Shown here: one piece after another, positions 17,901 to 25,482 of the stretch
How positions within the stretch are numbered: the stretch's first letter is position 1
Layout: every line of letters begins with the position of its first letter
Assembly: GCA_025360745.1 (NCBI GenBank)
Contig: JANYBP010000001.1
Span: 1 to 45,680 of the forward strand
From: a bacterium
GTDB taxonomy: Bacteria; Verrucomicrobiota; Kiritimatiellia; CAIKKV01; CAIYGI01
Direction of reading: 5' to 3'
DNA: 45,680 bases
The notes under the pieces: model-generated
Told to the model about the DNA's origin: nothing
The model's input: the letters and a program-made list of their open reading frames with translations, nothing else
Database searches by the model: none
Position numbers and translations under genes: made by a program

Positions 17901-19527
17901 GCCGCAAGGCCCCCACGACCGCTCCCTTTAACTGGTCATCCTTGAGAAACACTTCCGCCAGCCGGCCGGCCGATTTTTTTGCCGATAGCGACGACAGAGT
18001 CAGCACCGCCGTGCGCCGCACAAACGGATCCGCATCGTCCAAACATAACGCCACATCCTTCTCCAAGCCCGAGGCCCGCAGCGTCCCGATGGCCTCCAGC
18101 GCCGCGGCCCGCACCCTCCAACTTGGACTCTTAAGGCAGGGCTTCACGGCATCCGCCGCCGTGCCGGATTTTGTACGCGCGATGCTGGCCAAAGCCGCAA
18201 CGACCAGCTCTTCGTTGGCGTTTGTAAGGAAGGATCCCGCCACTTCCACCGCCTTGGCGCCTTTCAGACTGCCCACGCCCCGCACAACCGCGTGGATGAC
18301 CTCCTCGTCCTTCTCCGTCTTCAGCAACTCGGTCAAGTAGCGAAGCGCGCCGTTCTTGCCGGCGGTAATAAGATTGTCCACGGCGGCTTCACGGATCAGC
18401 GCATCCGCATCGGACAGAAAATCCGCCAGCACCGGCATGGCTCGTTCGCCCGACGCGGCCGCCGCCGTCAGACTGCGCAGCCGTTCATCCTGGTTTCCGA
18501 AGACCAGACGATGCGCGATCCGGGCGCGTTCCGTTCCCATGGAATCCGGCAGCAGCAGGAAGTAGCGCACTTCCTTGACACGGCGCACCGCTTCCGCGCC
18601 GGCCAGCGTGTTTGATGCCGACCACGATTCGATCGTCGGAATGACGGATTCACCGGCCTGTTCGAGCATGCGCACGGCCCGCGCGGAGCGGTCACGGTCG
18701 CCGGACGCCAGCTCGCGAATGTACCCGGCGATCTGCTCCTCTGTCAGGGGCGCAAATATCCGCATCGTTTCGTTGGAGTCCGCCGCCCAACTCCGCCAGC
18801 GTGCCAGGGCCGCCTGATTCGCCTCCGCATCGGACCAGGGATCGTACCCGTATGTATCGCCGGCCAGCTCTTCCAGAACTTCGATGGTCCCCAGCCGGAC
18901 CGAAAGTTGCGAATGCTTCAAAAGCTCAACCCAGTCGCGCCGGGGACAGGGTTCATACGCCAGCATCGCGCCATGCAGCGGGACGCGGCATTGCTTGATC
19001 CCGAGACCGGCCATCATATCGGGCCAATCCGCGGCCGCGACCTCCCGGCTCTGCAACGCCTTCAACCATTTCTCCATCGCCGGTGGCGCGCCGTCACGTT
19101 TGCCGCCGCCCGTACGGTACTCGTCGAGGAACTTCAGGAAGGCCGCCTTGTCCATGAAGCCTTCCGCCATTGCCTGCGGACGCCCGTCACCGGAAAGAAT
19201 CGCCGTCATGGGAACTCCGCGGACCTGGAATTCGCGAGCCGTCTTTTCGTCGCGTGAGGTGTCGATGGCGACGCAGATGAAACCCTCCAAAGCGGCCAGG
19301 ACTTCCTTCTCCGCCAGCGTTTCCGATTTCAAGCGTGTGCACCACGGACAATTCGGCGACGAAAACACCAATAAAACCGGCTTGAGTTCGTTGGCGGAGC
19401 GCGCCAAGGCGCCATTCAGGTTTTCGGTCCATGTGACCGCCGGAACGGACGCCGTCTCCACCCCCCAACCCGTGAGCGCCGAAAAACCGATCGCCGCGGC
19501 CGCCAGCAGCGTCCTTACAACACCCAC
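14947..19527 (-). CDS. Thioredoxin-HEAT-thioredoxin-CcdA transmembrane fusion
   Basis: An exceptional protein of about 1526 residues. A signal-type helix (about 5-22) precedes a thioredoxin-like domain with CPWC at 60-63. A very long helical region with many HEAT-like pairs follows (for example LSDADALIREAAVDNLITAG and LDDADPFVRRTAVLTLSSLS), interrupted by a Ser/Pro/Ala-rich linker. A second thioredoxin-like domain has CRDC at 1178-1181. The end is a CcdA/DsbD-type membrane domain of about six helices, with GINPCAFA (Cys about 1304) and LELACTGQ (Cys about 1438) as the paired helix cysteines. By analogy with DsbD it would pass electrons from the cytoplasm to external thiols. The frame is open to an ATG at 19773, but those extra codons translate intergenic 7-base repeats, so I prefer the GTG at 19527. 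Confidence 0.85.
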   Translation of the reverse strand: MGVVRTLLAAAAIGFSALTGWGVETASVPAVTWTENLNGALARSANELKPVLLVFSSPNCPWCTRLKSETLAEKEVLAALEGFICVAIDTSRDEKTAREFQVRGVPMTAILSGDGRPQAMAEGFMDKAAFLKFLDEYRTGGGKRDGAPPAMEKWLKALQSREVAAADWPDMMAGLGIKQCRVPLHGAMLAYEPCPRRDWVELLKHSQLSVRLGTIEVLEELAGDTYGYDPWSDAEANQAALARWRSWAADSNETMRIFAPLTEEQIAGYIRELASGDRDRSARAVRMLEQAGESVIPTIESWSASNTLAGAEAVRRVKEVRYFLLLPDSMGTERARIAHRLVFGNQDERLRSLTAAAASGERAMPVLADFLSDADALIREAAVDNLITAGKNGALRYLTELLKTEKDEEVIHAVVRGVGSLKGAKAVEVAGSFLTNANEELVVAALASIARTKSGTAADAVKPCLKSPSWRVRAAALEAIGTLRASGLEKDVALCLDDADPFVRRTAVLTLSSLSAKKSAGRLAEVFLKDDQLKGAVVGALRQMDATIPASFGPALKGKEPEVLLPVLEGLGDGGADSWRLAMPYIRHANGDVACAAIRVAARGGGRKAELQEEFAQVLRDGVKERVQAVFESYPPEEERHSYSSSIDSFDSEEFEQLVGSSRNAGNVAVAVDSLSRLFSAFSTSPPAPPATAAPPAIIATTNAVSETTSLQDVFNAFGPAVPVESASAAEATAVVPPPGAAGMNLAKDSGGIVKEALVYLDPKHDAELRLSAAMMLLVLGNGTGITFLVESLDSRTAGERLTIAKRAGQCRGEMALPLVKKFLRDPSSDVRQAGVSLCLADAAGDALLKEMIDAAFEPASALAPPDLFKDSYKWYQVVRRAAIRRKIGTSARQVLENSGEKRHSDPHRILALTLLENCWREGDQAIVAPYLADENPFVRRAAWYAIGKHQAAEFLEKIRTVAGDSSEWVRAVVPSVYSREGTIRWTVYFDAETAEAGLSSFSSSSQSRKRLAPSVVEVMTTLMKDPALPVRSAAAMCLFSNREKTDLRMLTAMLESTPGDRSVAYTLSSMLQETPVSWLRELNAGDVLALLDVVIAQTGNDDDSRLNGLRKQLLSKAGTPAEAMKVVSRKYEPRPEHPTARAGALPATSSQSSTGTMERAAAGDARRLVVFFRNPGCRDCERVGELLKALRSEFKELVVEELNIRKPEDARLNEALCDRFEVPDKYRLTAPAVFCGAGNLIKTEITFERLGRMVSRSEALETDWRKISDEASARANQALGERYSAMSLWIVFGAGLLDGINPCAFATIIFLLSYMQLTRRGPREILAVGGAFVAGIFIAYFLLGLGLVEVVVRLSLLRRFGLILNWGMAAFVAGVAVLSVWDGVQCLRGRMGEMVLQLPALFKGRIHEAVRRSSRHRHFVAAAFVAGLAIAVLELACTGQVYAPTMLYMLKTGQGRLDAVAYLGLYNAAFIVPLLIVFAGAYGGLRSERLTVWLQKRAALVKFATAILFAVLFAVFVFGTLKAGG

Positions 19528-19540
19528 GCTGCGATTGCGG

Positions 19541-19688
19541 GTGTTCGGTGTTCGGTGTTCGGTTTGAACTCTGGCGCAATAATCGCCAGCTGAAACAGGA
19601 AAAGAGTAAGGGTTCAGGGTTCGGGGTTCAGGACGGAATTTGTTGTTAATCGCTATCATCAATTTCCTGAACCCTGAATCCTGGCTCC
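19541..19688. repeat. 7-base tandem repeats upstream of the thioredoxin-HEAT gene
   Basis: GTGTTCG occurs three times in tandem at 19541-19561. GGTTCAG/GGTTCGG/GGTTCAG follow at 19611-19631. The reverse complement TGAACCC/TGAATCC lies at about 19670-19686. The same 7-base family recurs at 38223-38257 and 42168-42181. The stretch lies between the DUF4159 gene and the fusion gene. If translated, it yields the low-quality sequence PEPRTLNP and TEHRTPNTR, which argues against the longer start. Confidence 0.7.
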
Positions 19689-19780
19689 TCAAATCAGGAC
19701 AGAAAAATAACTGATGTCCGGAAGTAACGATCCTTTCCGGAACACCGAACACCTTTTCCAGACTCAGTTTCATCCGTTCC

Positions 19781-20440
19781 TCAATGCGTCAGCGCGTAGA
19801 CCAGGATATTGACGTTTACTTCCATGGAATTCCCGATCTCGTTCCCGCCGCAGCAACAACACCCGACCGTATGCGCGGTGTCGTTCAAGCCCTGCGAAGA
19901 GTAGACCGCCACCAGCTTGCCGTCGTTCTCGATCCCCTCCAGATTCGGGTTCGCGCCCCCGTGGGTCAACTTGAGTTCCTTGATGGTTTTGACGGTCTTA
20001 AAAATGGCATGGTCCATGGCGATTTTGGCCAACTTGCGATCCGGCAAAAGCTGGCGCATTTCGCGGCGGAAGGAACGATCCCAATCCTGACTGGAACAAC
20101 CGGCCGATGCCAGCAGGAACCCGCCGCTGGTCAGGTACTTCTTCAAATTCTCCCGCTCCTTGGCCGACAGGAAGAATTCCTTTTCGCCCGTCATCACCAC
20201 AAACGGAAAGGCAAACAGTTCCTCCGAATCCAGTTTCACGCTTTTGAACCGCCGTTCGGTGGCGATCGTGCTTTCGCGTTGAACCGCGCTCAGGAACTCA
20301 TCGCTGAAACAACGGGAGGTTTGTGTTCCGGCATAGATCAGATTGGCGCAACGGACCGCCGCATCCTTGGCCGACGCCGGACCCGCAAGCCCCATCGCAG
20401 CGCACAAGACGGCACACCACAGGGTGGTTTTTCGATTCAC
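19781..20440 (-). CDS. Exported DUF4159 protein
   Basis: A 219-residue protein with a cleavable signal peptide (MNRKTTLWCAVLCAAMGLAGPASA, cut after ASA). The mature part has the DUF4159 pattern: LIYAGTQTSRCFSDEFL, FPFVVMTGEKEFFLSAKERENLKKYLTSGGFLLAS, QDWDRSFRREMRQLLPD, and a C-terminal DTAHTVGCCCCGGNEIGNS block followed by NVNILVYALTH. The fold resembles a Rossmann-like amidotransferase lid without its catalytic residues. The role is unknown, but it is a regular partner of MoxR/VWA gene strings. The start is a GTG at 20440 that overlaps the DUF4175-like stop as GTGA, with GGAGGAGAAAG upstream. The run of four cysteines next to thiol-reductase genes is notable. Confidence 0.8.
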   Translation of the reverse strand: MNRKTTLWCAVLCAAMGLAGPASAKDAAVRCANLIYAGTQTSRCFSDEFLSAVQRESTIATERRFKSVKLDSEELFAFPFVVMTGEKEFFLSAKERENLKKYLTSGGFLLASAGCSSQDWDRSFRREMRQLLPDRKLAKIAMDHAIFKTVKTIKELKLTHGGANPNLEGIENDGKLVAVYSSQGLNDTAHTVGCCCCGGNEIGNSMEVNVNILVYALTH

Positions 20441-23250
20441 CTTTCTCCTCCTTCCCGGCCATTCTGGAAATAGCGTTTCACCGCCTCGCGATATTTCGCC
20501 GGCAAACGCTCGAACTGGACGGCCTCCCCCGCGGGGGTCAGCGAATCCGATCCCGGCAAGCGCTCCAGCACATCCGGACCGCGTCCCGCTCCGCCCGCCC
20601 CCTGTCCCTTGCCCTTGCCCTTGCCATTGCCGGTCTCCCCGTTGCCGCCGCTGGCATTGCCCACCCCATTCCGTCCGGGACCATACACCGGCGTGCCCAA
20701 TTCGGAATAACCCGACCCGGAACCCTCACCATCGCCCGAGCCCCATCCCTGGCCCTGACCCTGGCCCTGACCGACTCCGCGCTTGCGGCACAACGACTTG
20801 AACATCTGATCGAGGGTCTTCTTCATATCGCCCGGCCCGAATTCCGGCCTCTGTCCATTGCACATCCCCGCAAAACGATTGGTGCAGCCGCTGGGATTAA
20901 ACAGGGACTGAAGTTTTTCCAGCGCAAGTTGCGCCTCGCGGTAGGTGCGCGGGGCGTCGCTGTTCCGGCTCGCGCTCACCGCCAGCCCCATATGATTCGA
21001 AGCGCCCGTTTGTTCCAGCGCCACGAGAAACACCAGCGCGTCATTCCTCAAGTCCTCCAGCCCTTTCGGCAGAGCCGTGGCCGCCGCCGCCACATTCGTC
21101 ACAAACCCGGCCAATTCCACCGCGATTTCGCCCTGCTCATCGCCATAACCGCCCAGGAACGGCAGATCGGCTGGATTGACTTTTCCGCCGTAGCGCTGCT
21201 TCAGCCGGCGCGCCAGATTTTCCTGCCGCGCGACAACCGCCCGGAAAATCGCCGCGCCGTCCATAACCTTCGCCAGCTTGGCCGCCACTCCGGCATTGAG
21301 GCCCTGACGCGTCAGCGACTCTTCTTCCGCATCCAACCGGTTGAGCATGCCCTCGGCCTTGGCCGTGCTTTCCGCGCCCGCTTCGCGCAAGGCTTCCAAT
21401 TCCTTCCTGTTCTCGGCGAGTTTCCCGAGAATATCCCCGGCCGTTTTCTTCAAACTCTTTTCGCTGTCGTAGGCGGCAAAGTCGCGCGCCAATTGCCGAA
21501 ACAAGGTTTCCGCGGCCGCATGCGCGTCCAGGGATTTTTTGACCGTTTCGGCCAGCTTGGCCTGGTCGGGATTCATCCACCTCAGCAGCCCCTGCAACTC
21601 CTTCAGCGACTGGATGACGCCATCCATGGCCTCCGTGGCCGCGGCGTAGCGCGCCGAGAATTGCTCGATCGCCTCGCGATTGCGAAGCATCTCCCCGTAC
21701 TCATCCTCGCCGATCACCTTGACGCGGGCGACGCCCGAAGCCCCCGCGCCGGGCAGATATGGATTGTTGTCCAATGCCTCCGCGTAGAATTCCAGCACCT
21801 GACCTGCCTCCACGCCAAGCGCCCCCAGATTCAATTCCATCTCGAATTCGGAACGCTTCCCGGCGGCCCCCCGCCGCAGTGCGAGGCTCCTGTCGTTGAA
21901 GCCCACCACCGAACGAACCCAGTCGATTTGTTCGATGCCGAAATCGTCTTCCACATTACCGGCCACCTTGATCACGGCCGAGGGCGTCGCCATCGAAAAT
22001 TCCGGCGGCTCGGAAAGCACGGTCGCGGGCGGCAGATCGGGAATTAGCTTCTGCTGCAAAACCAGTGGTTCCGCCGTCGGGGTGCCGCGCACATCCCGCA
22101 GCATGGCCTCCGCGGTCGCCTCCTCCTGCAAGGTCCATTCGAAGGCCGCGGAGCGCTCCGATACCAGACGCCCTTCGACCACTCGCGCGACATCCCTGAC
22201 GGAGCGCCCGCGTCCGATCGTCAGCATTCCATCCTTGAGCGGACGGTTGCTCGTAAGCGTCAACGTCACTTTTGTCCCGCGCACTCCCGCCAGATCCTCA
22301 TGCCCCGCCGGGAACTCGCGCACCGGCAATCGCGTGTAAGGCGGCGGCGCCAGCCGGACCCGCGCGAGCACGACCTGGGGTTGCAAGCGCAGATTGACCG
22401 TGTGCCAGCGGCTGCGGGCGCGTCCCACCGCAAAACAAAACTCGACCGGCGCCGTGACATTCTCCAGCCTTTGCGCATACCGCTCGCCGCCCTCCTGGAA
22501 ACATGCGGCCTTTTGAAGCTTCTTCCCGACCCGCCGCGTCATCATCCAGACCTGCGCCTCCACGGGAGCGCCCTGGATCGTGGCCGATACTTCCGCCGAC
22601 CCTCCGTAAAGAATCTCAGGGATATCCGGCCTGACATCGAAGCGATAGTGGCTGTATGGAGGAATATCGCGCCACGTCCAGAGCATGCGCGGTGCGACGG
22701 TCAAAAACGCCTCGCTGCCGCACAACCTGACCACGGCCAGGGCAATCAGCACCCGCAAACCGAACAACCGGCCCCTTCGCGCCGTCAACTCGCGCGGCCG
22801 CACGGCGCCGGGCTCCATGGCGGCAAGCCTGGTCATGGCCTCCCCGACGCTGCGCTGCACAAGGAACGCCGGTAATGCGCCGGCCTCGGATTCCATTCCC
22901 ACCGCGCCGTCGGCCCGCTGAAGTTCCCACGCCGTCAAAACTTCATTCCGGCGGTGATTGCCGATGCGGTCAGTGCGTTCCGCCGCCTCGCCCATCCCCA
23001 GCCGGGCAATCCGGATCGCCTCCGGTGCGCTGGCAACCAACAATCCGAGCGGTAGCAGGATGTTTAGCCACGCGCGCACCGATTCATCGAGCGCCAGAAA
23101 ATAGTCCGCCACGAAATAGAGCGTGATTGCCGTGACCGCCCAGCCCGCCAGCCGCAGGATCAGGGCGAACAAAAGCCCGCGTTTCCAGGCGCGCTTGAAG
23201 CGCCCCAGCCTCGCCAGAAATGCTTCGTTATGGTTTCCCTGTTCGCTCAT
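20437..23250 (-). CDS. Large DUF4175-like membrane protein
   Basis: The protein has 937 residues. Two N-terminal helices (about 25-52 and 61-80) and a third near 160-182 anchor it. A long external region follows, with Ig-like beta domains (VRLAPPPYTRLPVREFPAGH; LVLQQKLIPDLPPATVLSEPP; GNVEDDFGIEQIDWVR), then coiled-coil-rich helices (about 520-730). The C-terminus is a Gly-rich low-complexity stretch (GQGQGQGQGWGSGDGEGSGS, then GNGKGKGKGQG). This is the layout of DUF4175-type proteins seen beside BatA/VWA genes. It likely extends into the periplasm as a structural part of the complex. It ends in a 4-base overlap with the DUF4159 gene and begins six bases after the VWA gene. Confidence 0.7.
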   Translation of the reverse strand: MSEQGNHNEAFLARLGRFKRAWKRGLLFALILRLAGWAVTAITLYFVADYFLALDESVRAWLNILLPLGLLVASAPEAIRIARLGMGEAAERTDRIGNHRRNEVLTAWELQRADGAVGMESEAGALPAFLVQRSVGEAMTRLAAMEPGAVRPRELTARRGRLFGLRVLIALAVVRLCGSEAFLTVAPRMLWTWRDIPPYSHYRFDVRPDIPEILYGGSAEVSATIQGAPVEAQVWMMTRRVGKKLQKAACFQEGGERYAQRLENVTAPVEFCFAVGRARSRWHTVNLRLQPQVVLARVRLAPPPYTRLPVREFPAGHEDLAGVRGTKVTLTLTSNRPLKDGMLTIGRGRSVRDVARVVEGRLVSERSAAFEWTLQEEATAEAMLRDVRGTPTAEPLVLQQKLIPDLPPATVLSEPPEFSMATPSAVIKVAGNVEDDFGIEQIDWVRSVVGFNDRSLALRRGAAGKRSEFEMELNLGALGVEAGQVLEFYAEALDNNPYLPGAGASGVARVKVIGEDEYGEMLRNREAIEQFSARYAAATEAMDGVIQSLKELQGLLRWMNPDQAKLAETVKKSLDAHAAAETLFRQLARDFAAYDSEKSLKKTAGDILGKLAENRKELEALREAGAESTAKAEGMLNRLDAEEESLTRQGLNAGVAAKLAKVMDGAAIFRAVVARQENLARRLKQRYGGKVNPADLPFLGGYGDEQGEIAVELAGFVTNVAAAATALPKGLEDLRNDALVFLVALEQTGASNHMGLAVSASRNSDAPRTYREAQLALEKLQSLFNPSGCTNRFAGMCNGQRPEFGPGDMKKTLDQMFKSLCRKRGVGQGQGQGQGWGSGDGEGSGSGYSELGTPVYGPGRNGVGNASGGNGETGNGKGKGKGQGAGGAGRGPDVLERLPGSDSLTPAGEAVQFERLPAKYREAVKRYFQNGREGGER

Positions 23251-23256
23251 TGCCCG

Positions 23257-25482
23257 TTATGCCAGTCCATTCCGTCGTCGAATCGTCCACTCCGCCGCCA
23301 AGGCCGCCAGGATAACCACCAGCAACCAAGCGCGGTCCCAGAGCGGTTCCCACACCACATTACCGCCCTGGTCAGTCTGCCGGCTCCGCGTCTGCTCGCG
23401 TTGCGCCATGGCGTCGGCAAGGGCGGCAACCTGCACGACCTTGCCGCCGGAGGCCGCCGTGAGTTTCGACAGGAATTCCAGATCCGGATTAACATCGTCC
23501 ATTTCGCCGGGCGGCGCCTGAATCTGCAATAGCGCGCCCAACTCATATTTTTTGCCATCCCCGGCCGGCGCCGGCAGCGTCACGCGATACAAACCGGGCT
23601 CGGCCAGCGTCAGCACAGCTTCCCAACTTTCCGCGCTTTCTCCCGCGGCAAAGTTTATTTCCTGAACCAGCTCGCCTCCACGCGTAACACGCAGCCGTGG
23701 CAGTTCCGGGGCCGTGGACGCCGCCCCGCGCCGCCGCAGTTGAACTCGTACCGGAACATTCGGCTGCGCCGTCGAGACCCCCAGGTGCAGCGCATAATCA
23801 TGTCCGGGGAGAAACTCCGCATAGGTCCCAACCCAGAGCAGCAGTTGTGTCCACAATTCTTCGTACATGGCCGGCGCTTCCCTGGCCGACGGAAAGAAGG
23901 ACCACTGCCAGAGCCCGTCAACGTTCATCGTCACCGCCATGCCTTTACCGAAGCGCCGGCTCACCAGCAGCGGAACCGCCTGTGCCGCCGCCCCCGGGCG
24001 CCGGCCCTCCGCCAGCACCTGGGCAAAGGACTTGAGTCCCACGGAGGTTTGACTGCAACGCACCAGCGGCAGGCGCGACCAGACGGCGTCGCTGAGGCCG
24101 GGCAGCAGTCCGGCGAACAGACCGGCATCCTCCCCTTCGCCGCGCGGCGTCAGGCGGCACTCCATCGAGGATGACCCGCCCCACTCCACCGGTTCCATAT
24201 CCTCCAAGCCCCCGCCCTGGTCGGCGTATGGCCGGCCGCGCGCGAAGACCACGCTGCCGCCCTGCTCGGCCACAAACGATTTCACCGCCGCGAGCCGTTC
24301 GGGGGTCATGAAATACTCCACGCCCTTTCCGAAGACCACAATATCGTAGGCCCCGAGCGCCTGCGCGGTATCGGGAAAAATCGCCTTCGATTCCGGCCGC
24401 GGAACGCCGTCCGGGTCGGTTTTGAAAAACCGCTCCGGCGCCGTGCGGTATACGGCCGTCACTTCCATGTTCGGCTGTTTCCGCAGATGCTGCCCCAGAA
24501 ACTTGCTGTCCCAGTATGGCACGCCTTCCACCAACAGCACACGAATCTTGCGGTCGAGGGCGTTGATTTCGAAGGCCGATTCGTTGTTCCGCAAATCGCT
24601 TTCACCCGCCCATGGCGCCACCTGAAGCTTGTACGAGGAGTAGCCGGGCGCCTTGGGTGTGACGGTAAACGACACCGTTTCCCGTCCGAAGGCGGGCATG
24701 CGGACTGTATTCGTCGCCACAGCTCTGCCGGCGCCGTCCACCAGCAGCACCGCCACATTCACTTCTCCCGGCCAGCGCGTCACCACCTCGCCCTGAATGC
24801 GCACGGGTTGCCCCGCAAAGCCGATCGTCAATCGCCGCAGCGCCTTGACGGCGATATCCCGGAGTTCCCTGACCTTGCCGAAAGGCGCCGCAAGCACCGG
24901 CGTATCCTGCGCTCGCGCGCGCAACCCGGCCATCGTGGGGTCGGCCTCCGGAACCGTCTGCCGTCCGTCGGTAAGCAAAATGATTCCGATCGGCTTGTCG
25001 CCTCCGACCGCCCCAGCACTCGTGACCGTTTCCAAGGCGCGCCCCGCATCCGTTGCCCGTCCGTCGGGGAGCATGGCGGCAAGGGATTTATCGGTCTGGC
25101 GTGCGCCGTCCAGGTTGTCGCTGAACGCGAGCAGATCCAGTTCGCGCCGCTCGCCGGCATCCTTTTCCAATTGCGCTGTCAGGCGACGTGCGGCATCCCA
25201 GCGGCTCTGCCCGTCCATGTCCGCCGTGGCCATGCTGGCGCTTCGATCCAGCATGACGCACCAGCGTGGTTTGAACTCCGCCCCCGGCTTGCGCCAGTGG
25301 CCAAAATTCAAGGCCAGCGCGGCGAGCGCGAGCAGCGCAAAGCACCGGGCCGCCAGGGCGGACCAGCCAACCCGCCCAGGCAACCGGCGCGAGGCGCGCC
25401 AGGCCAGGAACGCCCCCGCGGCCAGAATCGCCGCGAGCAGCACGATCAATTGCTCCATTGGCAATACGGGATTTACCGTCAT
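23257..25482 (-). CDS. Membrane VWA protein with glutamine-amidotransferase-like domain
   Basis: A 741-residue protein. N-terminal helices at about 11-28 and 43-60 lead into a von Willebrand A domain whose metal site is LDRSASM (DxSxS at 79-83), with a later LLTDGRQT. A beta domain follows, then a class-I amidotransferase-like fold starting RKIRVLLVEGVPYWDSKFLG and containing YDIVVFGKGVEYFMTPERLA. Near the C-terminus is one more helix (about 715-733) with a basic tail. The layout matches VWA proteins encoded next to BatA in Planctomycetes and Verrucomicrobia. It probably binds partners outside the cytoplasm through its metal site. The ATG overlaps the BatA-type stop by four bases. Confidence 0.82.
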   Translation of the reverse strand: MTVNPVLPMEQLIVLLAAILAAGAFLAWRASRRLPGRVGWSALAARCFALLALAALALNFGHWRKPGAEFKPRWCVMLDRSASMATADMDGQSRWDAARRLTAQLEKDAGERRELDLLAFSDNLDGARQTDKSLAAMLPDGRATDAGRALETVTSAGAVGGDKPIGIILLTDGRQTVPEADPTMAGLRARAQDTPVLAAPFGKVRELRDIAVKALRRLTIGFAGQPVRIQGEVVTRWPGEVNVAVLLVDGAGRAVATNTVRMPAFGRETVSFTVTPKAPGYSSYKLQVAPWAGESDLRNNESAFEINALDRKIRVLLVEGVPYWDSKFLGQHLRKQPNMEVTAVYRTAPERFFKTDPDGVPRPESKAIFPDTAQALGAYDIVVFGKGVEYFMTPERLAAVKSFVAEQGGSVVFARGRPYADQGGGLEDMEPVEWGGSSSMECRLTPRGEGEDAGLFAGLLPGLSDAVWSRLPLVRCSQTSVGLKSFAQVLAEGRRPGAAAQAVPLLVSRRFGKGMAVTMNVDGLWQWSFFPSAREAPAMYEELWTQLLLWVGTYAEFLPGHDYALHLGVSTAQPNVPVRVQLRRRGAASTAPELPRLRVTRGGELVQEINFAAGESAESWEAVLTLAEPGLYRVTLPAPAGDGKKYELGALLQIQAPPGEMDDVNPDLEFLSKLTAASGGKVVQVAALADAMAQREQTRSRQTDQGGNVVWEPLWDRAWLLVVILAALAAEWTIRRRNGLA

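Noticed and set aside
19528-19773. Longer N-terminus of the thioredoxin-HEAT protein
   Set aside because: Those 82 codons translate the intergenic 7-base repeats and place the signal helix in the interior of the protein.
20323-22047. Plus-strand frame of 574 codons
   Set aside because: Antisense shadow of the DUF4175-like and DUF4159 genes; low-complexity Arg/His/Pro composition and no family features.
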